Source of the DNA: Pseudomaricurvus sp965662505
GTDB taxonomy: Bacteria; Pseudomonadota; Gammaproteobacteria; Pseudomonadales; Cellvibrionaceae
Assembly (NCBI RefSeq): GCF_965662505.1
Contig: NZ_CBFIHX010000176.1
Span: forward strand, 1-5,534
Reading direction: 5' to 3'
Length of the DNA stretch: 5,534 nt
In this document: positions 1 to 5,534 of the stretch, one piece after another
How positions within the stretch are numbered: the first letter of the stretch is position 1
Layout: every line of letters starts with the position of its first letter
Notes under the pieces: model-generated
Database searches by the model: none
What the model was told of the DNA's origin: nothing
What the model saw: only the letters and a program-made list of their open reading frames with translations
Program-made: the position numbers and the translations under genes

Positions 1-984
1 ACTATCTCCCAAAACTCCGAAGAAAATACTGTGCGCTGCATGCACTGCTAATGGATCGGGTGCGTACATCATAAAGCTTTCCAGCTTCCACGACTGCAAT
101 CCAGCACCAAATAACCGATCATTGGCTACGTTAATGCTATATTGCCATGCATTAATTCTTCCCATCGCGGAGGCATCTTCCTGATAGTTTTGTATAGTCT
201 CCATTCGTGTATGCCATGATTCAGGCATAAAACTGAATGCAACAATCGCCATGACAATTAATAACGGGCCAGTCAATACTTTGTACGAAGACGATATCCA
301 AAAATAACCCGCCAAAGCCAAAATCGCGACCAGGGCTCCTCGAGATTGAGACCCTAGTGCGGAAGCCAAACTTAACAATATCGCTAGCAACATCAGGGGT
401 TTTAACCATTTGTAGATGGTCGTTTGATAGACGTATACCATCAGCGGCACTACCATCAGTGTCGCCAGAGCCAAACTGTTATTTTCTTCAACAAAACTGC
501 CCGGAGGCCCCCAAACCCGATAAGCCCCCCCTGTGAGTATTGTAAAAACCCCTCCTTTGATACTGTAAAAACCCAAAGACAATACGATGACATAAATTAA
601 CCAATCAATTTTTTTCTGATCGGTCATAAGCATAATGGTTAGTACCGTCACCAGCTGGATTTTAAATATACGATCATACATAGGCCATGCACTGCCAGGA
701 TACATGGCAAAGATAGTAGATAGCGTTAGCCAAACGAAAAATATTCCCCAAGTAATAGTCGTTTTATCAACAGGGATACTCTTTTTCGATTTATCCATAA
801 AAATAGCCATGATAAGCGTCAGGGCCACAATTTGAGCAAACGGCATGTTGTACGCAAATCCCCAGGTCAGCCTATGGGGGTTCATATAACTCAGCCAGGA
901 CCAAACCAGAATACCAATATATGGTCGTTTCAAAATAAAAGGTAACGAGCCAAATACTAAAGCCGCGACAAGCAAATCTCTCAT
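1..984 (-). CDS. Putative O-glycosylation ligase (O-antigen ligase / Wzy_C type), exosortase A-associated, 3' end outside window
   Basis: This frame is open for 328 codons from ATG at 984 to the window edge with no stop, so the C-terminus is missing; relatives are about 400-435 residues. My translation starts MRDLLVAALVFGSLPFILKR and shows a polytopic inner-membrane protein, with hydrophobic segments near 3-19, 22-36, 46-63, 77-94, 107-121, 127-141, 168-188, 193-210, 214-230 and 237-253. Family-like motifs are RPYIGILVWSWLSYMNPHRL (20-39), GPPGSFVEENN (159-169), SQSRGALVA (212-220, the Arg typical of WaaL/Wzy_C proteins), ASAMGRINAW (271-280) and AAHSIFFGVLGD (316-327). These match the exosortase A-associated ligase family (TIGR03097, from memory). 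Such enzymes are thought to move lipid-linked glycan to an acceptor at the periplasmic face. The ATG overlaps the upstream TGA as ATGA. The gene looks more AT-rich than the amidotransferase. A Wzy polymerase role is the main alternative. Confidence 0.9.
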   Translation of the reverse strand, partial: MRDLLVAALVFGSLPFILKRPYIGILVWSWLSYMNPHRLTWGFAYNMPFAQIVALTLIMAIFMDKSKKSIPVDKTTITWGIFFVWLTLSTIFAMYPGSAWPMYDRIFKIQLVTVLTIMLMTDQKKIDWLIYVIVLSLGFYSIKGGVFTILTGGAYRVWGPPGSFVEENNSLALATLMVVPLMVYVYQTTIYKWLKPLMLLAILLSLASALGSQSRGALVAILALAGYFWISSSYKVLTGPLLIVMAIVAFSFMPESWHTRMETIQNYQEDASAMGRINAWQYSINVANDRLFGAGLQSWKLESFMMYAPDPLAVHAAHSIFFGVLGDS

Positions 985-2267
985 TTTTGAGAAGCCCCCC
1001 ACTTTTTGGGGTGATGGGCTTCGCTAGACTTCGAATTGGCCGTATCTTGGGCGGGCGAGGTAACGGATTGGTATACTTGAATCAAGGATTCATTGATAGA
1101 GTTATACCAAAAGCGTTTTGACAAGGCTCGGATCCGATCACGATCAAACGTCGTTTCCTGCAAGTTCTTAATACATGCTATGAAGCTATCCGCTGTTCTA
1201 TCTGGAGTGAGCTTGCCTAGCTCACTAGAGTTGATTGTCTCGGGGTTTCCTCCAACATCAGTTGCCAGAACTGGAGTGCCACAGGCAATGGCCTCAAGTA
1301 GCACATTCGCACAGCCTTCTCTGCTGGAGGCAAGGCACACCAAATCCACTGCATTGTAGATATCCACTAATTGTGGCTGCTGAACATTACCCAAAAACCG
1401 GACTCTGTCCTTCAGATTAGCACTGGAAACCTGCGCCTCCAGACTGTCTCTCGCTTCACCCTCTCCAACCAGAAGCAGTGTGATATCCGGCAAGGATTTG
1501 AGCGCTTCGATTAAGAGATGCTGCCCTTTGAGTTCAATTAAGTTTCCGACAGCGGCTACGGTATATTGTGACAAACCCAGCTGCTCTCTGAGCGCTGCTC
1601 GTTCTTGCTCATTCCGAGCCACAAATATGCTTTCATCGATGCCATTGGTCACAGTCATGACTTTTTCTGGTTTCATCCCCAAAGTAATCATTTTCCTATT
1701 CAGATCACCTGAGACACAGAGGTTCATTGACGCTTTTTCAGCGGCCCACAGCATCATTTTCCGAGCCAACCAATAATCTGATATTAGATTAATGTCACTG
1801 CCTCTGGCAGTAATGGTAAAAGGCGATTTAAGCCAATGAGATACCAACGCGACGGCAACCCCATCCGGGTAAAAATAGTGGCTATCCACCATATCCCAGC
1901 TTTCGCCAGATCGCCTCAAACGAGTAATGTTTAAAAATAGGCTGATGGCCAGAAATAAAGGTGTCAGGTACATGCCGATTTTGGGAATCACCAAATAGCG
2001 GGGGTGTAAAACCCGAATTCCAAAGCGGTATTCCTCTTTGGGAATATGCTGGTACTCCTCATAGTGAGATACAGACATCCACCGTGAAAGCCCCAGCATA
2101 TTCCAGAGCCAAAGAACAAAAGCTGGACACCATGGAACCGGAGCCATAACTAGTGCACTCACCCGCTCCGTCTTGACTAAATTCTTTATCCGGTTCTCCA
2201 CAAAAATGCCGTGCCGAAACTGATTTCGATTGGGGTAGAGAGTTGTAATCACTAACAGATTAATCAC
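981..2267 (-). CDS. GT4 glycosyltransferase, TuaC-like, GTG start
   Basis: This 428-residue protein is a second GT4 retaining glycosyltransferase, probably acting on the same glycan in the cytoplasm. Seen: the N-terminus reads LLVITTLYPN followed by RHGIFVENR (18-26), then APVPW at 42-46, DSHYFYPDG at 128-136 and TARGSDIN at 153-160. The donor domain has VTNGIDESIF at 206-215, AAVGNLIELKGQ at 238-249, LLLVGEGE at 264-271 and SREGCANVLLEAIACGTPV at 315-333. That last stretch holds a complete EX7E motif (Glu317, Glu325). A hydrophobic stretch near 97-113 may be a membrane-associating helix. The start codon is GTG, overlapping the previous gene's stop as GTGA, with AGGT a few bases upstream; the beta-1 strand begins at residue 3, so a later start is unlikely. 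The last roughly 26 residues form a polar, Ser/Lys-rich tail outside the GT fold. Similar proteins are common in XrtA and capsule loci, but I cannot assign a specific sugar. Confidence 0.92.
   Translation of the reverse strand: MINLLVITTLYPNRNQFRHGIFVENRIKNLVKTERVSALVMAPVPWCPAFVLWLWNMLGLSRWMSVSHYEEYQHIPKEEYRFGIRVLHPRYLVIPKIGMYLTPLFLAISLFLNITRLRRSGESWDMVDSHYFYPDGVAVALVSHWLKSPFTITARGSDINLISDYWLARKMMLWAAEKASMNLCVSGDLNRKMITLGMKPEKVMTVTNGIDESIFVARNEQERAALREQLGLSQYTVAAVGNLIELKGQHLLIEALKSLPDITLLLVGEGEARDSLEAQVSSANLKDRVRFLGNVQQPQLVDIYNAVDLVCLASSREGCANVLLEAIACGTPVLATDVGGNPETINSSELGKLTPDRTADSFIACIKNLQETTFDRDRIRALSKRFWYNSINESLIQVYQSVTSPAQDTANSKSSEAHHPKKWGASQK
991..1022 (-). promoter_or_regulatory. RNA hairpin ending 6 nt before the ligase start, covering its only SD-like tract
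   Basis: The sequence contains a perfect 7-bp inverted repeat (GAAGCCC at 991-997, GGGCTTC at 1016-1022). An inner CCC (998-1000) can pair with GGG (1008-1010) around an ACTTTTT loop (plus-strand reading), leaving 1011-1015 as a bulge. In the minus-strand mRNA the hairpin ends 6 nt before the ligase ATG at 984. Its 3' arm carries the G-run GGGGGG (complement of 995-1000), the only purine-rich tract near that start. No U-run follows, so it is not an intrinsic terminator. A role in translational coupling is inferred: ribosomes finishing the upstream glycosyltransferase would melt it. Confidence 0.45.
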
Positions 2268-3490
2268 AAGCCACCTGACAGAATTGGCGCGTAGACGGCA
2301 TTATAACGCTCAGTACTGGCTGCCCAATTGCGCTCACCCTCCACGTATTGGCGACCATTGTTTTGTAGAAAGCTCCAGACATCCCGCTCTTTAATCGCTC
2401 TTAATATGGTTTCAGCTGCTGCTTTCTGATCGCCGGCTTTAAACAAATACCCCGTCTCTTTATCGGCAATCAGCTCTTTATGTCCGCCGACATCAGAAGC
2501 CACCACCAGCTTGCCTTGAGCCATAGCTTCCAATGGTTTCAACGGTGTGACAAGATCCGTCAGACGCATAGGCATTCTGGGGTAGACCATAATGTCTACA
2601 GCATTGTAAAAGTCTTGGATAGTATCATGAGGGACACGCCCTAATATGAGAACATGCTCTTCCAGACGCAAAGCCTCAACTTTCGCTTTAATAACCGTCT
2701 CTTGAGGTCCCCCACCTACCAGTAACAGCTTTACAGTAGGATTTTGATGAATAATGGATGGCATCGCATCCAGAAGAAACGTCAAGCCTTCATATTCATA
2801 AAAAGAGCCAAAGAACCCTAGCACTACCTTATTCTGCAACTCATACTTTTGAATAAGCTGATCGGGTTTATCTTCACAGATATGAAACCGCTCAATATCG
2901 ACAGCATTGGGAATCACAGTAATACGCTTAGGATCCACTCCTCGCTTAATGATATCTTTCCGTAGTCCTTCGCAAATGGTTGTGACAGCATCAGCTTTGT
3001 GGAATACGTAACTTTCGAGTTTACGCGTCAGGAAGTAGCGCATACTATTCTCCTGACAGGTGCCGAGATTTACTGCGGCATCTTCCCAAAAAGCCCGACA
3101 CTCGTACACAACAGGTATACCGCGCGCTTTACCGACTCTCAGGGCGGCAATTCCATTGAGTGCTGGAGAATGGGCATGCAGCACGTCTGGTTTGACCTCA
3201 TCCACCACTTCGTGCAGCCGTTTTGTCAGGCCGTGAATCACGCTCAGCGGCTCAGCATGAGCTACATTATGCCAACTGCCAGTTTGTGCGCGGGTACGGT
3301 AAAACCTCAGACCATCGACCTCTTCCTGATCTACGTATTTGTCACATCCGACTTCCACATCGTGCTTGGCCGAAGTTAGGTGTTCGGTTTGCCAGCCCAT
3401 TGCCCTCTGGTGCCTAAGTATAGAGAGGGTTCGAAAGGTATAACCGCTATGTAGAGGTATTGAGTGATCAAGAATGTGCAAGATTTTCAT
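2264..3490 (-). CDS. GT4 glycosyltransferase, exosortase A system-associated
   Basis: This 408-residue protein is a GT-B fold glycosyltransferase of family GT4, expected to transfer a sugar from a nucleotide donor to a growing glycan at the cytoplasmic side. Seen: the N-terminal acceptor domain opens with MKILHILDHSIPLHSGYTFR, a signature I associate with the exosortase A-associated glycosyltransferase family (TIGR04063, Daro_2409 type). HAHSP lies at 105-109. The C-terminal donor domain starts near 223, with GFFGSFYEYEG at 225-235, LLLVGGGP at 255-262 and TPLKPLEAMAQGK at 315-327. Glu321 takes the place of the second Glu of the GT4 EX7E motif. The first position is Leu313, with Asp312 beside it, so the motif is degenerate; this may be normal for the family. 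There is no signal peptide or clear membrane segment. The ATG overlaps the amidotransferase stop as ATGA, and I see no strong Shine-Dalgarno, so translation probably depends on coupling. Donor and acceptor sugars cannot be read from the sequence. Confidence 0.93.
   Translation of the reverse strand: MKILHILDHSIPLHSGYTFRTLSILRHQRAMGWQTEHLTSAKHDVEVGCDKYVDQEEVDGLRFYRTRAQTGSWHNVAHAEPLSVIHGLTKRLHEVVDEVKPDVLHAHSPALNGIAALRVGKARGIPVVYECRAFWEDAAVNLGTCQENSMRYFLTRKLESYVFHKADAVTTICEGLRKDIIKRGVDPKRITVIPNAVDIERFHICEDKPDQLIQKYELQNKVVLGFFGSFYEYEGLTFLLDAMPSIIHQNPTVKLLLVGGGPQETVIKAKVEALRLEEHVLILGRVPHDTIQDFYNAVDIMVYPRMPMRLTDLVTPLKPLEAMAQGKLVVASDVGGHKELIADKETGYLFKAGDQKAAAETILRAIKERDVWSFLQNNGRQYVEGERNWAASTERYNAVYAPILSGGL
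2271..2276 (-). promoter_or_regulatory. Ribosome-binding site (AGGTGG) for the GTG-started glycosyltransferase
   Basis: AGGTGG on the minus strand places AGG 6 nt before the GTG at 2267. This supports GTG as the true start despite the weaker codon. The site lies inside the last codons of the preceding glycosyltransferase, so initiation here can be both direct and coupled. Confidence 0.55.
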
Positions 3491-5442
3491 GCGGGAACAG
3501 CTCTGACTTCAGGATTGTGAACCGGTGTTCCAAGCTGTGCTTCGCTGCGCATAAATGCCTCAAACATAAAGAGGGTCCATATTAAAGTGCTGTTATCCCT
3601 CACTCGCATGAGATGCTGATTGATCAGTGTCTCTATGAATGTCAAATTAAAGTACCCACAGTCAGCCATCAATCCCCCCAACAGACGCTGCTTCAAAAGG
3701 GGTTTCAGCGGACCACGAAACCAATCGGCCAGGGGTACGGCAAACCCCATTTTAGGACGATACAGAACGTCATTGGGTAAATAAGGTTCCATGGCTTTTT
3801 TCAGTAAATATTTGCCGCATTGCCCATTGAGTTTTAATGAAGGGGGTAGACCCGATATCCAGTCAACCAGCTTATGATCCAGCAATGGCACCCGGACTTC
3901 CAGAGCATGTGCCATACTGGCCCGATCCACTTTGGTAAGAATGTCCCCCACCAGATACGTCTTGGTGTCGATGTATTGAATCATTGTTAGGGGGTCATCG
4001 GTAGGAGCCTTCCGTGCATATTCCTCAAACAGATCCTGAGTCCGGTAACCCTGGAGATCCCGTTTCAAGCCGTCAGAAAATAATTCTTGCCGCTGCTGAG
4101 CTGTAGTTAAACCCACTGTGTGAAAATAAGCCTCAGTAGAACTCCGTGCCAACGCTTCAAATGTCGTCTTGGCTCTGAATACCCGCGGAGCCCAATCAGC
4201 CTTGGGATAAAAGCGTCCTAGAGGACCAAACACTCCCCGACGCATCCCCAGAGGCATTTTGGAACGCAGACGCTCTTCATTCATATGCCAGCGGTAGCGA
4301 CGATACCCGGCCAAATGCTCATCACCACCGTCGCCAGATAAAGCCACAGTCACTTTTTGTTTGGCTAATTCACAAACCCTGTAAGTGGGGATGGCTGAAC
4401 TATCGGCGTAGGGTTCGTCGTAGAGGTCAGCTAACTGATCCACCAAAGCAAAGTCATCACTGGCGACAGTCCCTTCAAAATGACTGGTCTGATAACGTTT
4501 TGCCACTTTTTGTGCGTACTCTGTCTCGTCGAAGCGGTTAACATCGAAACCTATCGAACAGGTATTCACTGGTGAATCGCTGAGTTCTGCCATCATCGCG
4601 ACAACAGAACCTGAATCCACACCGCCTGACAAGAATGCCCCCAGAGGCACTTCGGCAATCATGCGGATTTTGACCGCCTCGCGAATGCGTTCGACCAGCT
4701 CATCCTGAAGATCCGATTCTTTTCGATGCTCTGCTGGCTGGCAATGCAGGTCCCAGTACTCTTTGGCTTCAAGTCTGGGAGCTGAACTTGCTTCGCCTAC
4801 ATGACGTTCGACCAGCAGACTGTGCCCCGGATTTAACTTTTTGACTTGTTTGTAAATGGTTTTGGGTTCAGGTACATATCCCAGCGAAAAATAATCTTCA
4901 ATGGCTGTAGGGTCCAGCGTCCGATCAATATTGGGCAGGCATTTAAGGGATTTCAATTCGGAGGAAAATGCCAGGCATCCATCATCGAGGAGCGTATAAA
5001 ACAGCGGTTTGATACCAAGACGATCTCTCGCCAGAAACAGCTGTTGGCGGTTACGATCCCAAATTGCAAAAGCGAACATACCACGGAAGTGCTCGACACA
5101 ACGCTCACCCCACTCTTCCCACGCGTGTACAATAACTTCGGTATCACAACGGGTTTTAAAGACATGGCCGCAGCGTTTGAGCTCTTCCATCAACTCAATG
5201 AAATTGTATATTTCCCCGTTATAAGTCACGACCACGGAGTCATCTTCGTTAAACAGGGGTTGATGTCCACTGGCAATATCGATAATCGACAAGCGCCTGT
5301 GTCCCAGGCCCACGCCAGGTTCATTATGTACACCCGCACCATCAGGGCCGCGATGAAACTGTCTGGCATTCATCTGGTTCAGCAGCTCTTCCGAAATGGG
5401 CTGATGACCGCGAGTATCAAATAATCCGACTATACCGCACAT
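3487..5442 (-). CDS. Asparagine-synthase-like amidotransferase, exosortase A (XrtA/PEP-CTERM) system type
   Basis: This is a 651-residue cytoplasmic glutamine-dependent amidotransferase of the AsnB fold. It should release ammonia from glutamine and use it, with ATP, to amidate a carboxylate. Seen in the sequence: the N-terminal class II glutaminase domain (about 1-200) has the nucleophile Cys2 (MCGIVG), RGPDG at 31-35, NGEIYN at 75-80 and DTEV at 100-103. The synthetase domain (about 240-630) has the ATP pyrophosphatase loop SGGVDS at 272-277, SGDGGDE at 369-375 and LTKVDRASMAHALEVRVPLLD at about 502-522. All catalytic motifs are intact. The start is firm: Cys2 must follow the initiator Met, and an in-frame TAA lies 6 nt upstream. 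Length and overall motifs fit the exosortase A-associated amidotransferase 1 family (TIGR03108, from memory) rather than housekeeping asparagine synthetase; the neighbours support this. It heads the visible operon, and its TGA overlaps the next ATG. A sugar acid or glycan precursor is the likely substrate (inference). Plain asparagine synthesis is the alternative. Confidence 0.93.
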   Translation of the reverse strand: MCGIVGLFDTRGHQPISEELLNQMNARQFHRGPDGAGVHNEPGVGLGHRRLSIIDIASGHQPLFNEDDSVVVTYNGEIYNFIELMEELKRCGHVFKTRCDTEVIVHAWEEWGERCVEHFRGMFAFAIWDRNRQQLFLARDRLGIKPLFYTLLDDGCLAFSSELKSLKCLPNIDRTLDPTAIEDYFSLGYVPEPKTIYKQVKKLNPGHSLLVERHVGEASSAPRLEAKEYWDLHCQPAEHRKESDLQDELVERIREAVKIRMIAEVPLGAFLSGGVDSGSVVAMMAELSDSPVNTCSIGFDVNRFDETEYAQKVAKRYQTSHFEGTVASDDFALVDQLADLYDEPYADSSAIPTYRVCELAKQKVTVALSGDGGDEHLAGYRRYRWHMNEERLRSKMPLGMRRGVFGPLGRFYPKADWAPRVFRAKTTFEALARSSTEAYFHTVGLTTAQQRQELFSDGLKRDLQGYRTQDLFEEYARKAPTDDPLTMIQYIDTKTYLVGDILTKVDRASMAHALEVRVPLLDHKLVDWISGLPPSLKLNGQCGKYLLKKAMEPYLPNDVLYRPKMGFAVPLADWFRGPLKPLLKQRLLGGLMADCGYFNLTFIETLINQHLMRVRDNSTLIWTLFMFEAFMRSEAQLGTPVHNPEVRAVPA

Positions 5443-5534
5443 GAGGAGTTATCCCTGTTCCCACGTTGATGTAAGTTCTTTATCCCTGAATTTTCTAGCG
5501 CAATCATCCCATAAACCCTGTCAACGTTCACGAA
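5443..5534 (-). other. Leader or intergenic stretch upstream of the amidotransferase; upstream gene not identifiable
   Basis: Only 92 bases lie between the amidotransferase start and the window edge. They hold three CAGGG-type boxes, at 5512-5520, 5480-5488 and 5449-5457, and no convincing promoter. A TTGACA at 5519-5524 lacks a matching -10 element at 16-18 bp. One minus-strand frame stays open from the edge to a TAG at 5430-5432, and another closes with TGA at 5521-5523. Either could be the end of an upstream operon gene, but the residues visible are too few to name it. I also see no sigma-54 -24/-12 pair here; some PEP-CTERM genes use RpoN with the PrsK/PrsR regulators. Confidence 0.5.
5452..5456 (-). 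promoter_or_regulatory. Weak ribosome-binding site (AGGGA) of the amidotransferase
   Basis: AGGGA lies 9 nt upstream of the ATG at 5442, a slightly long but workable spacing. It sits inside the last of three CAGGG-type boxes, so a factor binding that box could also affect initiation. The bases directly before the ATG (CTCCTC) are pyrimidine-rich and cannot serve as a Shine-Dalgarno. Confidence 0.4.

Noticed and set aside
221..409. 62-codon minus-strand open frame, plus a 66-codon plus-strand frame at 635-835, within the left kilobase
   Set aside because: Both overlap the ligase reading frame, which is continuous from 984 to 1 with membrane segments and family motifs. They are out-of-frame shadows.
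991..1022. Hairpin considered as an intrinsic terminator between the glycosyltransferase and the ligase
   Set aside because: No T-run follows the stem on either strand, and the stem lies inside coding sequence with an overlapping downstream start.
1206..1226. Perfect 8-bp inverted repeat with a 5-nt loop (AGTGAGCT / AGCTCACT)
   Set aside because: It lies mid-gene in the second glycosyltransferase (around residues 347-354), has no U-run and no nearby start. One such repeat in 5.5 kb is about what chance gives.
2999..3379. 126-codon open frame on the plus strand opposite the first glycosyltransferase
   Set aside because: It is antisense to a well-supported GT4 gene and its translation shows no family motif.
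4846..5424. 192-codon open frame on the plus strand opposite the amidotransferase
   Set aside because: It lies wholly antisense to a gene with intact catalytic motifs, has no recognisable domain and no convincing ribosome-binding site. It is a shadow of the codon pattern on the other strand.
5519..5524. TTGACA resembling a sigma-70 -35 element
   Set aside because: No -10-like hexamer occurs at 16-18 bp; the nearest A/T-rich candidate is 21 bp away. I do not call a promoter.

Overview
The window holds one strand of densely packed bacterial genes, all transcribed right to left (minus strand). I read it as part of an exopolysaccharide / exosortase A (XrtA, PEP-CTERM) associated glycan locus. 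Such loci occur in Gram-negative Proteobacteria. Base composition is moderate, roughly the upper 40s % GC by eye, and protein style suggests a gamma- or betaproteobacterium. The sequence alone does not fix the genus.

Layout in transcription order, right to left. (1) 5534-5443: a short leader or intergenic stretch with three similar CAGGG boxes and a weak ribosome-binding site. An upstream gene may end here but cannot be identified. (2) 5442-3487: an asparagine-synthase-like amidotransferase of the exosortase A-associated type. (3) 3490-2264: a GT4 glycosyltransferase of the exosortase A-associated type. (4) 2267-981: a second, more generic GT4 glycosyltransferase with a GTG start. (5) 984-1: a polytopic membrane protein of the O-antigen-ligase / exosortase A-associated O-glycosylation-ligase type. 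It runs off the left edge with 328 codons visible and the C-terminus missing.

Each of the three junctions is a 4-base start/stop overlap (ATGA, GTGA, ATGA), so the four genes very probably form one translationally coupled operon. The ligase start also sits 6 nt after an RNA hairpin that buries the only Shine-Dalgarno-like tract there.

Inferred joint role: the two cytoplasmic GT4 enzymes add sugars to a growing, probably lipid-linked, glycan. The amidotransferase probably converts a carboxylate on a sugar or precursor to an amide. The membrane ligase moves finished glycan to its acceptor at the periplasmic face. Gene families and order are established for XrtA loci. The acceptor, the sugars and the amidated substrate are not known from this sequence, and neither the exosortase nor any PEP-CTERM substrate lies in the window. 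I found no RNA genes, mobile elements, CRISPR arrays or intrinsic terminators. No gene-free stretch exceeds about 90 bases.
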